Below, piece after piece: positions 35,539 through 46,598 of a stretch of 64,000 nt of DNA. The first letter of the stretch is position 1. The number at the start of each line of letters is the position of its first letter. The notes below the pieces were generated by a model, which was given only the letters and a program-made list of their open reading frames with translations, was not told where the DNA came from and made no database searches. Source of the stretch: Gordius sp. MW1 (lineage: Eukaryota; Nematomorpha; Gordioida; Gordea; Gordiidae); assembly GCA_964036665.1 (NCBI GenBank), contig OZ038530.1:9512501-9576500 (forward strand), read 5' to 3'. A program made the translations under genes and the position numbers.

Positions 35539-36498
35539 CCGATTTTATTTTGGGCGGGTTCAAACCCCTGGTTAGGATGACTGATGAGTCATGATTGTTA
35601 ATATCTCTATGATATAAATAGATTGTTAATATCTCTAGGATATAAATAGATCATTTATTATTACCATTTTATCTGATCGATCATTATGACATCGCAGATA
35701 GATATTTTATTTTACCTCGCTATCACTCGTTGATAAATTAATTATTTTACTTTCGAATAGTAGAAATAGAAAATAAAAGAGAAACAGAAAATGTAACGTA
35801 TTCCAAAACCAAGAAATTTTGCGCACACATCGCGAATACATTTTATCTCGAATACTTTTTATCGCGGATATATAAATAAATACAATAAATCCTTTAGTTA
35901 TATCATTGGGGATTTATTAACATGAAACAACTTTTGGCAAATTTCCAAATAATATTTCCTCCAAATTCTTTGATTGTTATGCCAGAAACGCGAATGAAAA
36001 TAAATTATGGAAGGATTTCGTCCAAAGAATCCCTTTGAACGCCCTATCAGATTATAAAATATTGTAATCTTTGCCCAACATCACAACTCTTCTTTACCTA
36101 TTAGCTTTTATATAAGAAATACTATGTCAAAAAATAGATTAAATGGATTGGATTTTTTTATAGCATTTTTATTTCAACATTTAAAAAAGAAAGTCATTAT
36201 AAAATAATTTTCTTTTTACCAGCGATAATATCTAAAAAACTTCACCTGGAGTGGGAGCTATTTCCAATAAATTTCATAACAATTAATAAGTGCCTTACTT
36301 GGTCAGTTACGTTGCACAACTAGAAAATATAAACCTTAGATCTAAAATAATTTTTTTTCATAATAAATCGGGGGGGGGGGGGGGAAGGGAGGAAGGAAAT
36401 TTCCCGTCCCCCCCCCCGGCCTATACTATGTAAAAGCTTTAAAAGAAGTTCGTATAATCTTAACAAATAACAACATAAAAATAAGGACGAATTTTCTA

Positions 36499-36851
36499 AG
36501 GGCTTGTATTAATATCGGATTCAAATTCAAATCGCGCGAATTTATCTTTGTCTAAATATCCTATTCAATTTCATGGGTCAAACTCGGTTGTAATTATAAT
36601 TATTGTTTTTGATAGTTAAAAACGTTTTATTTGTTTATCTCAACTCTCTTGAGATTAAATCTAAACTTTGCTGTTACCTAAAAATTTAAAAACATACAAC
36701 ATTTAAGTTTTGGAAAAAATTTGCATTTTACAAAATTGCTGTTATGTTATGCGTCTTGATCTGCTGCGAATTTGAAGTTAAGACACGGCTATGTTATAAC
36801 CCGTACGACGATTTTTGCTGCGCAGCAAAATCCGATATTAAGGCAAGCCCT
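36499..36851. mobile_element. MITE, AGGGCTTG family, copy 1
   Basis: Termini AGGGCTTGTATTAATATCGG and, inward from the right, GGGCTTGCCTTAATATCGG. Interior landmarks are AAATCGCGCGAAT, ATGTTATGCGTCT and TGCTGCGCAGCAAAAT. A related copy is at 39666-39932, and a fragment with AAATCGCGCATTAAGAC is at about 7305-7395. Target duplication unclear (possibly TA). Confidence 0.8.
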
Positions 36852-37110
36852 AAAATAAAAAATTTAAATCGCATAAAACCATATACATTTCGAAATGTAT
36901 TGTATAAATAAATGTTATGTTAAAAAAATAAAGAATTGATTAGATAAAATACTTGTGAAACCAGAATATGTGGAGTTAGGTGTAACATTAAGGCGCTTAA
37001 TTGTGTTTGTAACATTTTTCACCTTAAAATAGGGAAACGCGAATCTTTTTTATATGGCAGATAATTGAATTGGCATTACTATTTGTAAACTTAATTCAAT
37101 AGCAATATAG

Positions 37111-37863
37111 CAGGAGTAGGCAACGCGGCGCCCGCGGGCGCCATGGCGCCCCCGATCGATTTTTAATGCGCCCTCGATGGACTAATGTAAATGTATGATA
37201 TGAGCGTATCTAATAACACGCACGTAATTTTTGTTATTGTGTGATCGTATTTCGAATAGACCACGCGTAGACCGTGCATTTAAAACTACCAAGTAATCCG
37301 AAATAATTCTTTTTTTTCAAACCCTTCATGGATAAATGTAAAAGAAAAAGAACATATTATTTTAACGATGAATGGGAACATCTATATTGTTTCGTTGATT
37401 ACAAAGGGAAGTGTATTTGTTTGTTGTGTAATAAGAGTGTTGTGATTCCCAAGAAAAGTAATATTGAACGACATTTAAGACCGTTCATACAAATTTTGAT
37501 AGTGACTATCCAATGAACTCTGAAATTAGAAGAAAAAAAAATTATTTCTTTAAAATCTTTAAGAACTAACCATGAAAGCTTTTTTACTAAACCTACAACA
37601 TCATAAAGCAGCAACGATCGCGTCATATAAAATATCGCATTTGCTAGCTAAGAATAAAAAACCATTTACAGATGGAGAATTAGTGAAAGAAGCCATGTTA
37701 GAAGCTGAATTATATGTATCATTATGTATGACAACAACAAAATAAAGTTAAAATCGTTTTTTAATGCCTATTTATACCTGTTGATTATCTGTAAAATATG
37801 CGCCCTCGGTGATTTTTAAATTTAGTATTGCGCCCTTAAGGACAAACAGGTTGCCGACCCCTG
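37111..37863 (+). mobile_element. hAT fragment of the SPIN/GTF2IRD2-like type
   Basis: Ends CAGGAGTAGGCAACG and, inward from the right, CAGGGGTCGGCAACCTG, with GCGCCC words close to both. Inside on the plus strand, 37328-37516 encodes the N-terminal zinc-finger region of this transposase group (FNDEWEHLYCFVDYKGKCIC, LLCNKSVVIPKKSNIERHLR). A shifted frame to about 37745 adds SLKSLRTNHESFFTKP and ASYKISHLLAKNKKPFTDGE. The catalytic two-thirds is missing. No clear 8-bp duplication. Confidence 0.8.
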
Positions 37864-39665
37864 AGGAACGTTTTCCAAATATCTATAGTTTACTTTTTTA
37901 ATTATTTCATTCTTTCAAAAAATATGTATTTTAATCATAATAAATTAAATTAAAACATTGATTGTTTTCAAAAATTTCTAAGATTTTAATCTCGTCTCGT
38001 AAATCTCGTGTCGTCTCCGTCGTCTCGCATTGGTAGCATATTTAATAATAATTATACTATTAATAAAACAGCTGTGATAACAAAATTATTTACCTCTTCA
38101 TTAATATATTAATAATTAATACACACACGTTTTAAAGTTAAAATAAGAACTCATTAAAGAGCCTTAACCTATCATTTTCTAAAAAAATGAAATAGCAAAA
38201 ATAAACGTTGTTAAAAGCATAAAACTTGTTATAATTATAGCGCCATCTATATTATAAATAATTATATATTGATTTTTGGGACTACGCTAAATTTTTTAAC
38301 AGATTTGGCTGCTATCGACTAACCTCTCGAGCATTTTGACGTGCTACTGTTAAAACTATTGCACCGAACAGTTAGCTTAGCACTCATTGTGTTAGCATAT
38401 TACCCAGCTAGTGTTTGTGCTCGAGCATAGCACATAGTTAGCATTGCTAAAGTTAGCAATTTAACAACACTATAGATTACAAAAGCAAAAATACAAAAAA
38501 TAAACAAACAAAGCATGAAGCAGGTCGCACTTGACAACTTAAACCTCGCAGATTTTGCAACTTTCTGATAGAGATCCTTTTGAAATTTTAATGGATTGAC
38601 ATTATTATTAATTAAAAACATTTATCTCAGCCAGAAGAGGATTTTGTAAAATATAGAGCTTCAAACGCTCATACGGTAGGATAGACCCACCAGACATGTA
38701 AGTTAAGGGTCCATTACTTAACATTTTTATAAAATTAAAGCTAACCAGCGGTCATAAGCTAGTCTATTTGCAAAAGCGAAATAAAAGTCTTTTACAGAGG
38801 CATAAGTCCACAGCCATTAAAAATCTCCACGGCAATAATGCAAAAATTACAAGTTGGACAAAGGACAACGAAAAGCGAGCCCATAAATTAGCAATTAAGA
38901 AATACAAAAAATTTTCGCAATCTCAACTAGATCTTTTAGCGATCAATTTTGAAAACTTTCGCTTTTTTAAACAAACCACGAATAAATTTTATTATAAGAC
39001 CTGACTTTTAGTAAACTTTTAATCTAATAAAGAGCAGATAAACATTACGACTAATAAAAACAACGTCAATTATATAATTCCAAAACACATGTATAATATA
39101 ATAGTTTGCCATCATAGTGGCTGCTTCTCCCTATCAAAAAAGTTAAAATTTGTAGTAAAAATAAGCGTTCAAAACGTAATTTAATTCTTGGCGACCACCT
39201 TTAAATAAAGCTTGTCTACACAATTATAAGCAATATAAAGTTTTTTCGACATCTCTCTCTTACAAATATTTGTCTAAGACAAACCAATGAAACTATTACT
39301 AAGCCCGCGTTAATTTTAAAACTGGCATATTATGAATTTCAGACTAGTCAGCCCCTAACTTTAACGAAGTCAACAAAAATAGAGACGTGCTAAAAGGATT
39401 TGAATTTTATGTTGATCCCACGTCTTTCAAGATATTTAGAAATTTATAAACCAATAGAAACATATTTTCGATAGGCATGATATAATTATATTTCTGGTAA
39501 GTGTTCAAAATGGACAATTGCTTGAACCATACTTGATAGCCTAATATGTATTTCAAAAAATTTTATAGGCACATATTTATATGCCCCATTTATATGTTGG
39601 CAAACAATAAAAAGCTAGAGACTCAATTTGTATTATCAAAGCAAACGTTGAACATACTATCTCTT
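37864..39665. other. Mixed repeat debris
   Basis: Contains a CGAGA-word fragment at about 37985-38030 and copy 2 of the unclassified 230-bp repeat at 38285-38475. The motif AGCGCCATCTATATTAT at about 38240 recurs at about 46679. 38640-39660 is AT-rich with no supported gene. Confidence 0.5.
38285..38475. repeat. Unclassified dispersed repeat, copy 2 of 3
   Basis: Shares AACCTCTCGAGCATTTT, TTAAAACTATTGCACCGAAC and AGCACTCATTGTG with 6962-7190, and GAGCATAGCACATAGT-like sequence with 51628-51880. Confidence 0.75.
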
Positions 39666-39932
39666 AGGGCTCGTCTTAATGTCGGATTCAGAATTAAATC
39701 GCGCAAATCTATCTTTGTATCAGATTCAATAACTCGATGGTTATTATTGAGTTCCTAAAACTTAAAAATCATACAACATTTTAGCTTACAAAAAAATTTC
39801 CATCTTACAAAATCGCTGTTATGTTATGCGTCTAAAATGTCTGCTGTGAATTCAAAGTTAAAATACGGTAATGTTTTAATCCGTTCAACAATTTTTACTG
39901 CAAAGTAAAATACGATGTTAAGAGACAAGCCC
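39666..39932. mobile_element. MITE, AGGGCTTG family, copy 2
   Basis: Starts GGGCTCGTCTTAATGTCGGA and ends with TACGATGTTAAGAGACAAGC then CC. The interior shares ATCGCTGTTATGTTATGCGT with 36499-36851. Internally shortened relative to copy 1. Confidence 0.75.
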
Positions 39933-40224
39933 GTACATAGAATTACATATAGTAGGATCTTGAATACAAATTGAAAATAAGCCAACAATTAGTCATAATT
40001 TTATTATGCATTTAAAATAGAGTATAAGCTACGTAACTTAAAATTGACACTGTTAGTGTGGGTTAACTAAATTATAAAGACATGGGGTATATGCTATAAT
40101 TAATAAAAATAGACTGATACAATACCAATAATACAACATAGTGTTTATATAAATTAAATGACTAAATGTTTTGAGGGGCTACCAAACAAACACACACTTT
40201 AGTCAAATTGCTACTAGGATAATA

Positions 40225-42773
40225 TCATAAATTTAGATTTGGGGAGTAAGAGATATTAATTGGACTTGCCATTGGGTCTGGGCTGAGCAAGGGTGTACGC
40301 AGTGTGCTATTTAATCTGTGCAAATTATTATTTTCAGTCAATGTTGCTGCTACAATGCCTATTATAATAATTTATAGATAAGTAAGTATAGATTCAAACC
40401 TGAGAGGGATGGAGAAAACGTGTCCTGATTTAAAAATGGCAAACTATCCATCATGACATAGTCATCTTCGTAAGGATAATCATAAATATTTATGTCTTGC
40501 TTTGAAAATGAGTCTTCTTCAAGGTTTGTATTATCTGCTATATTTTGGTTTTCTTTGGATTGATCATTTGGGTGCGGGATATTGCCTGGTTAATGCAATA
40601 ATGAAATGTTAAGTATTATCATATTTACTGTTTTTAGAGTTGTTTTCATTAATTCCTTCTTTATTAACTTTGTAACCTGTTATGTCTTTAGTTGATTGAT
40701 TACCCAACTAAAACAAAGAAAAAAAAATTCTTTTATAAGTCATAGTTGCTAGAACTAAGTTGTAATGAAAAGCAGATTAAAATAATGGGAGAGATACATC
40801 AGCAGATCCTAAAACTTACTTCAGAGTGAGTTGGAAGAATTTCAGTATTCTCTATATTACTAAGCTAAATTATAATATATAATTTTACAATTTAATAAAC
40901 AAAATCTTACAATATCCATTAAGAGACGAGTGTCAATTGAAAGATTATGGGTGCTCAAAAAATTTTGTAAGTCGTATAGGTTAAATTCATTTCTATATGT
41001 ATCCCTAAACATTTTGATTGTTGCAAAAGATAAATTTAATTTACTTATTAGCTACTATTAAGGATGATGACGTTTGTTCATTATTGGATGAGGCATTGAA
41101 AGATTCAACCATAAGATCATTCAAAATTGATTCATTCATATCTAATATATTAATTTTTTAATAATTTTTCAACTGTAACAGTACCTATGTTAGAATTAGA
41201 GGATGAAGCCTTTTTAGCATGATCTATATTTAAAAAGAGATCTGCTTGATGTTTCACATTTTTATTTAACTTCCCCTTTACATCATCAGCATTGTGTTTT
41301 GAAGGAGATTCACCGCAATCAGTGGCAAAATTTATTATATGATCCAGCAAGGCTTTTGGGAGTTTTTCTTGTATACCAACAATATTATCACACTGCCTTT
41401 GTTCTTGAAATTTCAAGGTTTGCAGATTTTTATTTAGTAAATTTTTGGCAAGAGACACTTCATCCAACATATCAAAATTTGAGGATTCAATATTTGAAAT
41501 GAAATTATATTTTTGAGTATTTAGATCTGAAGAATTAACTTCAACTTCCAACAATGGTGAAGGAACATTCATCAATTGGTCATCTGAATTTAATTCTGAT
41601 ACCACTTCCTGACCTTTATATCCATTATTTGTATCCAACAAATGATCCTGTTCCATAGTCAAATCCATATCAGTCACAATTCCTTCTAATGTATGCAAAT
41701 AATATAATAAAATGATTAAAGGCAAAATAAAGAATATATAAAATTCAAAACAAACTTACCAGAAGGCAAGCCCATATTTGTTGTAATATTATTTAACTCA
41801 TTTGTTTGAGGGTAAATGCTATTTGGTGAATTCATAAATTTAATCACATTGTCACTATTGAACTAGTAAACCTTTAGATAATAGGACAAATAAAATTTAC
41901 ATTATGAAGCTCTTGTTTTTCCTGTTGAACAGCTTTTAGTCTGTTGGTTCTATCCAAATTATAGTAAGCATTGTTAAACATATAGGGAAAGTCTTTGAGT
42001 TTAAAATTAGGTGTATTAGATATCATGGCAAGCAAAAATTGTATCAGCTATAATAAGATGTATATTACATAAATTCTTATCATACCTTCTTAACTATAAG
42101 TTGTTGTTTTGAATGTTTGTCTCTTAAATACAAAACTTCATCCCATAATGCTGTATTTTCCCTATATTATATATAATATAACTCTCTATTTTGATAAATT
42201 ACAATTTAATTTGTTCCATCCTTTTTTCTAAATTTATTTGTCGACTTTTAATTAAGTTAACATCAGATAAGACTTGGCATATAGCAGTATTTTTTGGTTC
42301 ATCTGATTTAAATGTTGGCTAAAAAAATTTAAAAATTATATAGGTCAACAAACTTTTCTTTTTATGTGCTCCAATAACTGTGGACTTCCTCTTATAAAAT
42401 AAGGATGATAGAACTCTAAGCTTTCATCATCTGAGGATAAACTACCTTGTTCTAGGTTTGCAATTTTTTTAAACCCATCTATAAAATTGTAACTAAGTAG
42501 AATACCTAATTACTTACACATATTAAGTTGCCTAACGAAACTTGTCATATTGTTATGTTTGAAGTAATTAGGGAGAACTTGTTTTGCAAATATATTTGGA
42601 TGGAATACAATAAAGCTCAAGCCAGTCTGTAACAGGTTTAAATCTTACAAATTAAAGCTTACTTGACCCCATGCAATTAATTGATCGGTATTCTTATCAT
42701 CCGTTAGGGCCCATAATTTAGCAATAAAAACAGAAACAGCTCCATTCATTTCATTATATTTATATTTAACCAT
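40225..42773 (-). CDS. HSF: Heat shock transcription factor (HSF1-type)
   Basis: Fourteen minus-strand exons give an uninterrupted 640-residue protein. Exons: 42773-42663, 42626-42518, 42478-42354, 42318-42203, 42161-42086, 42047-41901, 41862-41760, 41685-41185, 41141-41045, 41004-40911, 40864-40820, 40707-40629, 40585-40400, 40358-40225. All introns are GT-AG, 35-46 nt except 74 and 112. HSFs trimerise on stress, bind inverted nGAAn arrays and activate chaperone genes. The DNA-binding domain is at about 11-115 ([47 protein letters not shown]). HR-A/B trimerisation heptads are at about 130-190 ([26 protein letters not shown]). A Ser/Asn-rich linker follows, then a C-terminal HR-C-like block ([20 protein letters not shown]) near 470-490. 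The first Met fits the family start. Retaining intron 8 (41184-41142) would add 8-9 residues and a stop at 41150, removing HR-C and the transactivation end. Confidence 0.96.
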
Positions 42774-43018
42774 TTTTCAAAAGAGAGAGATAAGCAGGTG
42801 AAAGGTTTAATATTAATGACCTTTTACTATAACAAGGAAAATAGAAATAGCATATTGTTATCAATTATATATAGTATATTCAATCCATTAATGTAAATGT
42901 CATCGTATAAAATCGGTGGCTTTAGATTGATAAAGTAGGCAGAGGGAAATGTAACGAGCACAAGGCTTCGTTGACAAGGTGCGCGACCCACTCCGTCGTA
43001 GCGGCACTCGTTAGACAA
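42774..43018. other. HSF 5' flank
   Basis: Immediate upstream region of the minus-strand HSF gene, presumably 5' UTR or core promoter. GC-richer patch at 42940-43018. GTGCGCGACCCACTCCG (42978 on) resembles GATGCGCGACCCATTCCG at about 43607, so part of it may be a repeat end. Confidence 0.4.
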
Positions 43019-43332
43019 TGTAGTGACGTCAGTAAAATCAAGTTCCTACGAATTGACGCCATAACTTTATTCGAATCCTTTTCCTAGAAGATCGCGCGCT
43101 TTGGCGTCAATCGATATTCCTTTCTAGAAACTTATCTCTATTATTAGATCTTCCCAAAAAATCAATCGACTTTTGATAATTTACAAATGTTTTAGAATTA
43201 TTATTGATTTCTTGGAAATTTGGATTACTCGTCATATCATCCCTATATAAACTTCTTAAACATACATATACACACAGTTTTGTAATTTTTATATTCCTGA
43301 TCGGCGTTTAATAAATTAATAACAACATATAG
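43019..43332. promoter_or_regulatory. LTR-like or promoter-like segment with CRE and HSE matches
   Basis: Starts TGTAGTGACGTCA, which contains a perfect 8-bp CRE (TGACGTCA, 43024-43031), and ends near AATAACAACA. On the plus strand it has CCCTATATAAAC (about 43244) and AATAAATTAATAA (about 43310), the order seen in LTRs (TATA then poly(A) signal). TTCCTTTCTAGAAA (43117-43130) fits adjoining heat-shock pentamers, and TTCCTAGAAG lies at 43081-43090. It could be a solo LTR or a regulatory region 250-550 bp upstream of HSF. No second LTR copy is present to decide. Confidence 0.4.
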
Positions 43333-43364
43333 TAGTTTATGTTGTTAAAACAATCAACATAACA

Positions 43365-43787
43365 TTGATTGAGACAACCCGATTGTTCTTTACAGAGCGT
43401 GGAACACCAAGGAAGGGAAGTTCGTAGAAACCGTTATGATCGACCGCCTAAAGTCAAAATCAACGACCAACTCAGCCAATTTTAAAGATACAAGCACACA
43501 CGTCCCCACCTACCTTATAAATAACTAACAGATATATTTATATTCTAATTTTAATTTATATCGAAACAAACCTTGGCACAAAGAATCCATGAGTACAAAG
43601 CTCCAAAGATGCGCGACCCATTCCGCTTTAACCGATCTACTTAAAGAATCAACATTCAAGATTTGGACAACCCGACCGTCCTTTACAGTACAGAGCGCGA
43701 TAAAACAAAGAAAGGAAGTTCGTAGAAAGCGTCCTGATCGACAGCCACAAGCCCAAAAAATCAACGACTAACTTCAGTTATACATAT
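43365..43787. repeat. Two related ~125-bp segments
   Basis: 43365-43490 and 43655-43787 share GACAACCCGA, CTTTACAG, CAGAGCG, GGAAGTTCGTAGAAA, TGATCGAC and AATCAACGAC in the same order. They are direct repeats with about 165 bp between them. Function and class unknown. Confidence 0.7.
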
Positions 43788-43807
43788 AAAAAATCTGGGT
43801 TACTAGT

Positions 43808-43925
43808 GCTGTGGAAAAACCGAGAAAAATCTCGGCCTCGTCTCGAAAACCGAGAAGAGACGAGAAATCGAAAAACTGACCCGAAAGAGGAGAATTTTGA
43901 TGTCGAGATGAGACGATCTCAAAAA
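43808..43925. mobile_element. CGAGA-word element, left end only
   Basis: TAGTGCTGTGGAAAAACCGA, then AAATCTCGGCCTCGTCTCG and GAGACGAGA words, matching the left end at 8589. The right end is not found, so it is truncated or decayed downstream. Confidence 0.65.
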
Positions 43926-44439
43926 TTGTAATGAATATAAAATTGTAGTAACTTTAAATGTGTATAGTTATTTTGTATGATTCACCTTAAGGTATTAGAT
44001 GTAAATCAATATAGTTGGAATATATATAATATTTAAAAAATCTAAGTGTTGTAAATATTATATATACTTGTAAAAAATTAAAATTTTGGTAGTTTTAGTT
44101 AATTTACCTAATTATGAGTGGCTCTTAGAGTATGTGAATAAGAGATATGCAACAGGCCGTTTCAGAAGGTCGGCCCGCCCGTACCCGTTTCTAAATATTA
44201 ATTATATTTAAGTATCTTCTAAGTCTGTTAATTTTAAATCTGAATTTAATGATACAATTTGCGCTTAACATTATGCCTCTATTTTAAGTATATAAGAAAT
44301 CTAATAAAATGTTTAAAATGGGACGTCGGAAACAGACGGGGGTACACGATATATAAATAACTTATTAAACGCAATATATTTTAGAATTGTTTCTTGCTTA
44401 TGCCGGTCGCCTGTCCTTATATAAATTGTTATTTGTCTC

Positions 44440-44800
44440 GTTTCATAAATTGTTTTCTTTTTCCTCTAGGTTTCGTTATGCTTTAAGATTAGATTCAATA
44501 ACTTTGTCCTCTCTTGTTTATTGTTAATCTTATTCTCTCATTTTTCTTCCTATATGGATTGTGTCTACATATGCCATCCTAATCTGTTTGCTACAAGATT
44601 TCCTCCGAGGTTGCTCCTAAATTCCTCGCATCATTATCTTGCTTATTCTTAAATCAGCTTTTTCATCTATGCTAAGTATTCCTGATCTCCATTTGCCCCA
44701 TGCTTCCCACCTATAGTATACTATTGGTTGTATAATTGACCTATACAGTTTGCCTTTCAGTCTTAGGAATAATTGTTGTCAAACAAAACTCCTGTCAAAT
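44440..44800 (-). pseudogene. LINE reverse transcriptase C-terminal relic
   Basis: Minus-strand frame LKGKLYRSIIQPIVYYRWEA then ADLRISKIMMRGI matches the end of LINE RTs (LKxKxYxSxxxPxxxYGxExW...MLRWM). Downstream frames are shifted or stopped. Short and inactive. Confidence 0.6.
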
Positions 44801-45889
44801 CTATAAGAACTCCTAGCATCCATCTTTCTTTCGTTTATGCAATTCATATCGTAATCGTCATCTTGTTAAAGAGAAGATTCTACATTATAGGATAGACCTA
44901 ATATAGGTAATGTGTTTTGCGACCAGATAAATATATCCTCATGTATCTGTTTTCATTTTGTTAATTCTTTGACAAATTCGTTCTATATTGCATTAACATA
45001 TATATTTGCAAATGCATAATGTTTCATAGACAATGTTTGTAAGCTAGTCCCTATAAATTAGGGCATATTTGGAGTTCATTATTGAAACGCTTATTGGGAT
45101 AGATATATATTCAAAAGGTAAAATGAATACAGTCTGTTAGACCAGCGGATTAAAATTCATTTCAAGAGACTTATACCCACTCATTCCGATAACTAGGTCC
45201 TTCATTGGGATAGTCAAAAATAGATGTAGTGATAGGAACGGGGTATGAGTGCGCCCTTGTCTCCGAACCGAGGCTATGCTAGAGTTGATACTAGGTCCCT
45301 TAATTCTAATTTCAAGTTGATAGTTTGGTTTTGGGTAGATATTGCCCCAAAAGAACATACTATTTAGTTTATATTCTATTTATATTTATTCTATTTTATT
45401 TAAATTTATTTTTCTCATCTAAAGATGTTTTCTATGCAAACGAAATATCATAATAATTATAATATATTTTTAACACCCTCGAAATATCCCGATAATCTAT
45501 CCTTGAAAAACATTGAATATGAGGGGAAAAATCTTCTAAAATATTATGAAAATACTTATTTGTTTCTGAATAAAACATTAAATTATAATATTACAAATAA
45601 AGATGCAGTATAAGACAATAAAGGATGCAAATTTTGTAAAATTGTTGAGTCGACATAATTCAATAATTTAATATTAATTTTTTCAATAAAAATTCGAGTT
45701 TTTTTCCACTTTACTTTTATCAATTAACTTGCAATAAAAAATAGTAAGAAGCAATTAAAGCTAGCTTATAGACTAGATAGACTGCTCATTAACGCACAAA
45801 ATGTGTACCCTTTTTTCCGCCATTTTAATGTTAACATGGTAAAGTAGTGATTATACAGATATTAGTGATTTTTATAAATTAAATCATCT
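44801..45889. other. Intergenic, no supported gene
   Basis: Open frames at 45137-45358 (minus) and 45425-45613 (plus) have no recognisable similarity. 45365-45480 resembles 22245-22330. Confidence 0.45.
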
Positions 45890-46598
45890 TAGAGGTGTGC
45901 ACGGATCAAATTTTTTTGATCCAATCCGATCCGAGGGGTTTTTGAAAAATTTTATATCCATCCGATCCGATCCGAGTTTTTTAAAATCTAAATCCGATCC
46001 GATTCGATCTGAAATTTTTAAATTAAAATTTTACGAACAGAACTTTTTATTGATGATTACAAAATACATAAAAATAAGGTATAGCAATTTTAATAGGCCC
46101 GAAATAAATATATAATTTTATTTGACTAATTCCATATTATCATATAAAAATAATAAAAATTTTAAATTTTTTGGTTTAATTCGCGTTCTTCTTTCTTCTA
46201 ATGTTCTTCCAGCCACCAAGAAATTTCTTTCCGAAGTGGTAGAGGTAGCAGGTATAGCTAAAACTTTATTTGCCAGCTTATAAAGCCTTGTCAAAAATGT
46301 CCATTTGAATTCTCCTAGGACTGTTTGATATGAAACCCACCATTTCAGCAAATCTTTTTTTGAATCATATTTGCAATCTTCATTTTAAAGATAATTATGA
46401 AGAGGTATACTAAAAATTATTAATTTAATTAATTAGAACTTATTATTGTTTATTTTAAATTTGAAAATCCGATCCAATCCGACTAAAATAAAATGTTGAT
46501 CCGATCCGACTTCCAAAATTAAAATGTTGATCCGATCCGATCCGAGTTCGGTCGGATCGGATCGGATGTCGGATCGGATTGATCCGTGCACACCTCTA
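45890..46598 (-). mobile_element. hAT deletion derivative, GATCCG words
   Basis: A 709-bp element with perfect 20-bp ends: TAGAGGTGTGCACGGATCAA at 45890 and its complement ending at 46598. GATCCGATCCGA words cluster at 45905-46010 and 46470-46590 in both orientations. Immediate flanks (AATCATCT, AGGTAAAT) do not match, so the target duplication is lost or one junction is recombined. The interior retains only the transposase C-terminus. Confidence 0.92.
46118..46351 (-). pseudogene. hATC dimerisation domain remnant
   Basis: A 77-codon frame with the classic hAT C-terminal signature LANKVLAIPATSTTSERNF, VAGRTLEERRTRIKPKN and LLFLYDN. It is the last exon of a transposase whose N-terminus and catalytic core were deleted. 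Confidence 0.9.

Larger units (their letters stand above)
32170..35570. mobile_element. hAT element, GAACCC words, split by a nested hAT
   Basis: Termini CAGGGGTTTGTCCCGAACCC (left) and CAGGGGTTTGAACCCG (right, inward) are flanked by GTTAGAAT (32162-32169) and GTTAGGAT (35571-35578), 7 of 8 identical. GAACCCGAACCC words fill 32180-32300 and 32605-32700, with more at 35550-35565. Without the 2.8-kb insert it is about 560 bp and has no transposase, so it is a MITE. Confidence 0.9.
31531..36428. mobile_element. TE nest 2: rearranged hAT with two hATs nested inside
   Basis: The outer layer starts CAGGCACGTAGCCAGGAT with a long G run (31558-31572). It ends with a G run, AAATTTCCCG, a C run and GGCCTATACTATG (36428). 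Pieces of one transposase occur in both orientations: a minus-strand C-terminal end at 31640-31735, plus-strand central and C-terminal pieces at 31756-31990 and 35930-36160, and a minus-strand C-terminal end again at about 36190-36260. This layout matches 54812-56847. A GAACCC-word hAT (32170-35570) interrupts it and itself holds an AACTAGTTC-word hAT. The outer element has no clear target duplication. Confidence 0.75.
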
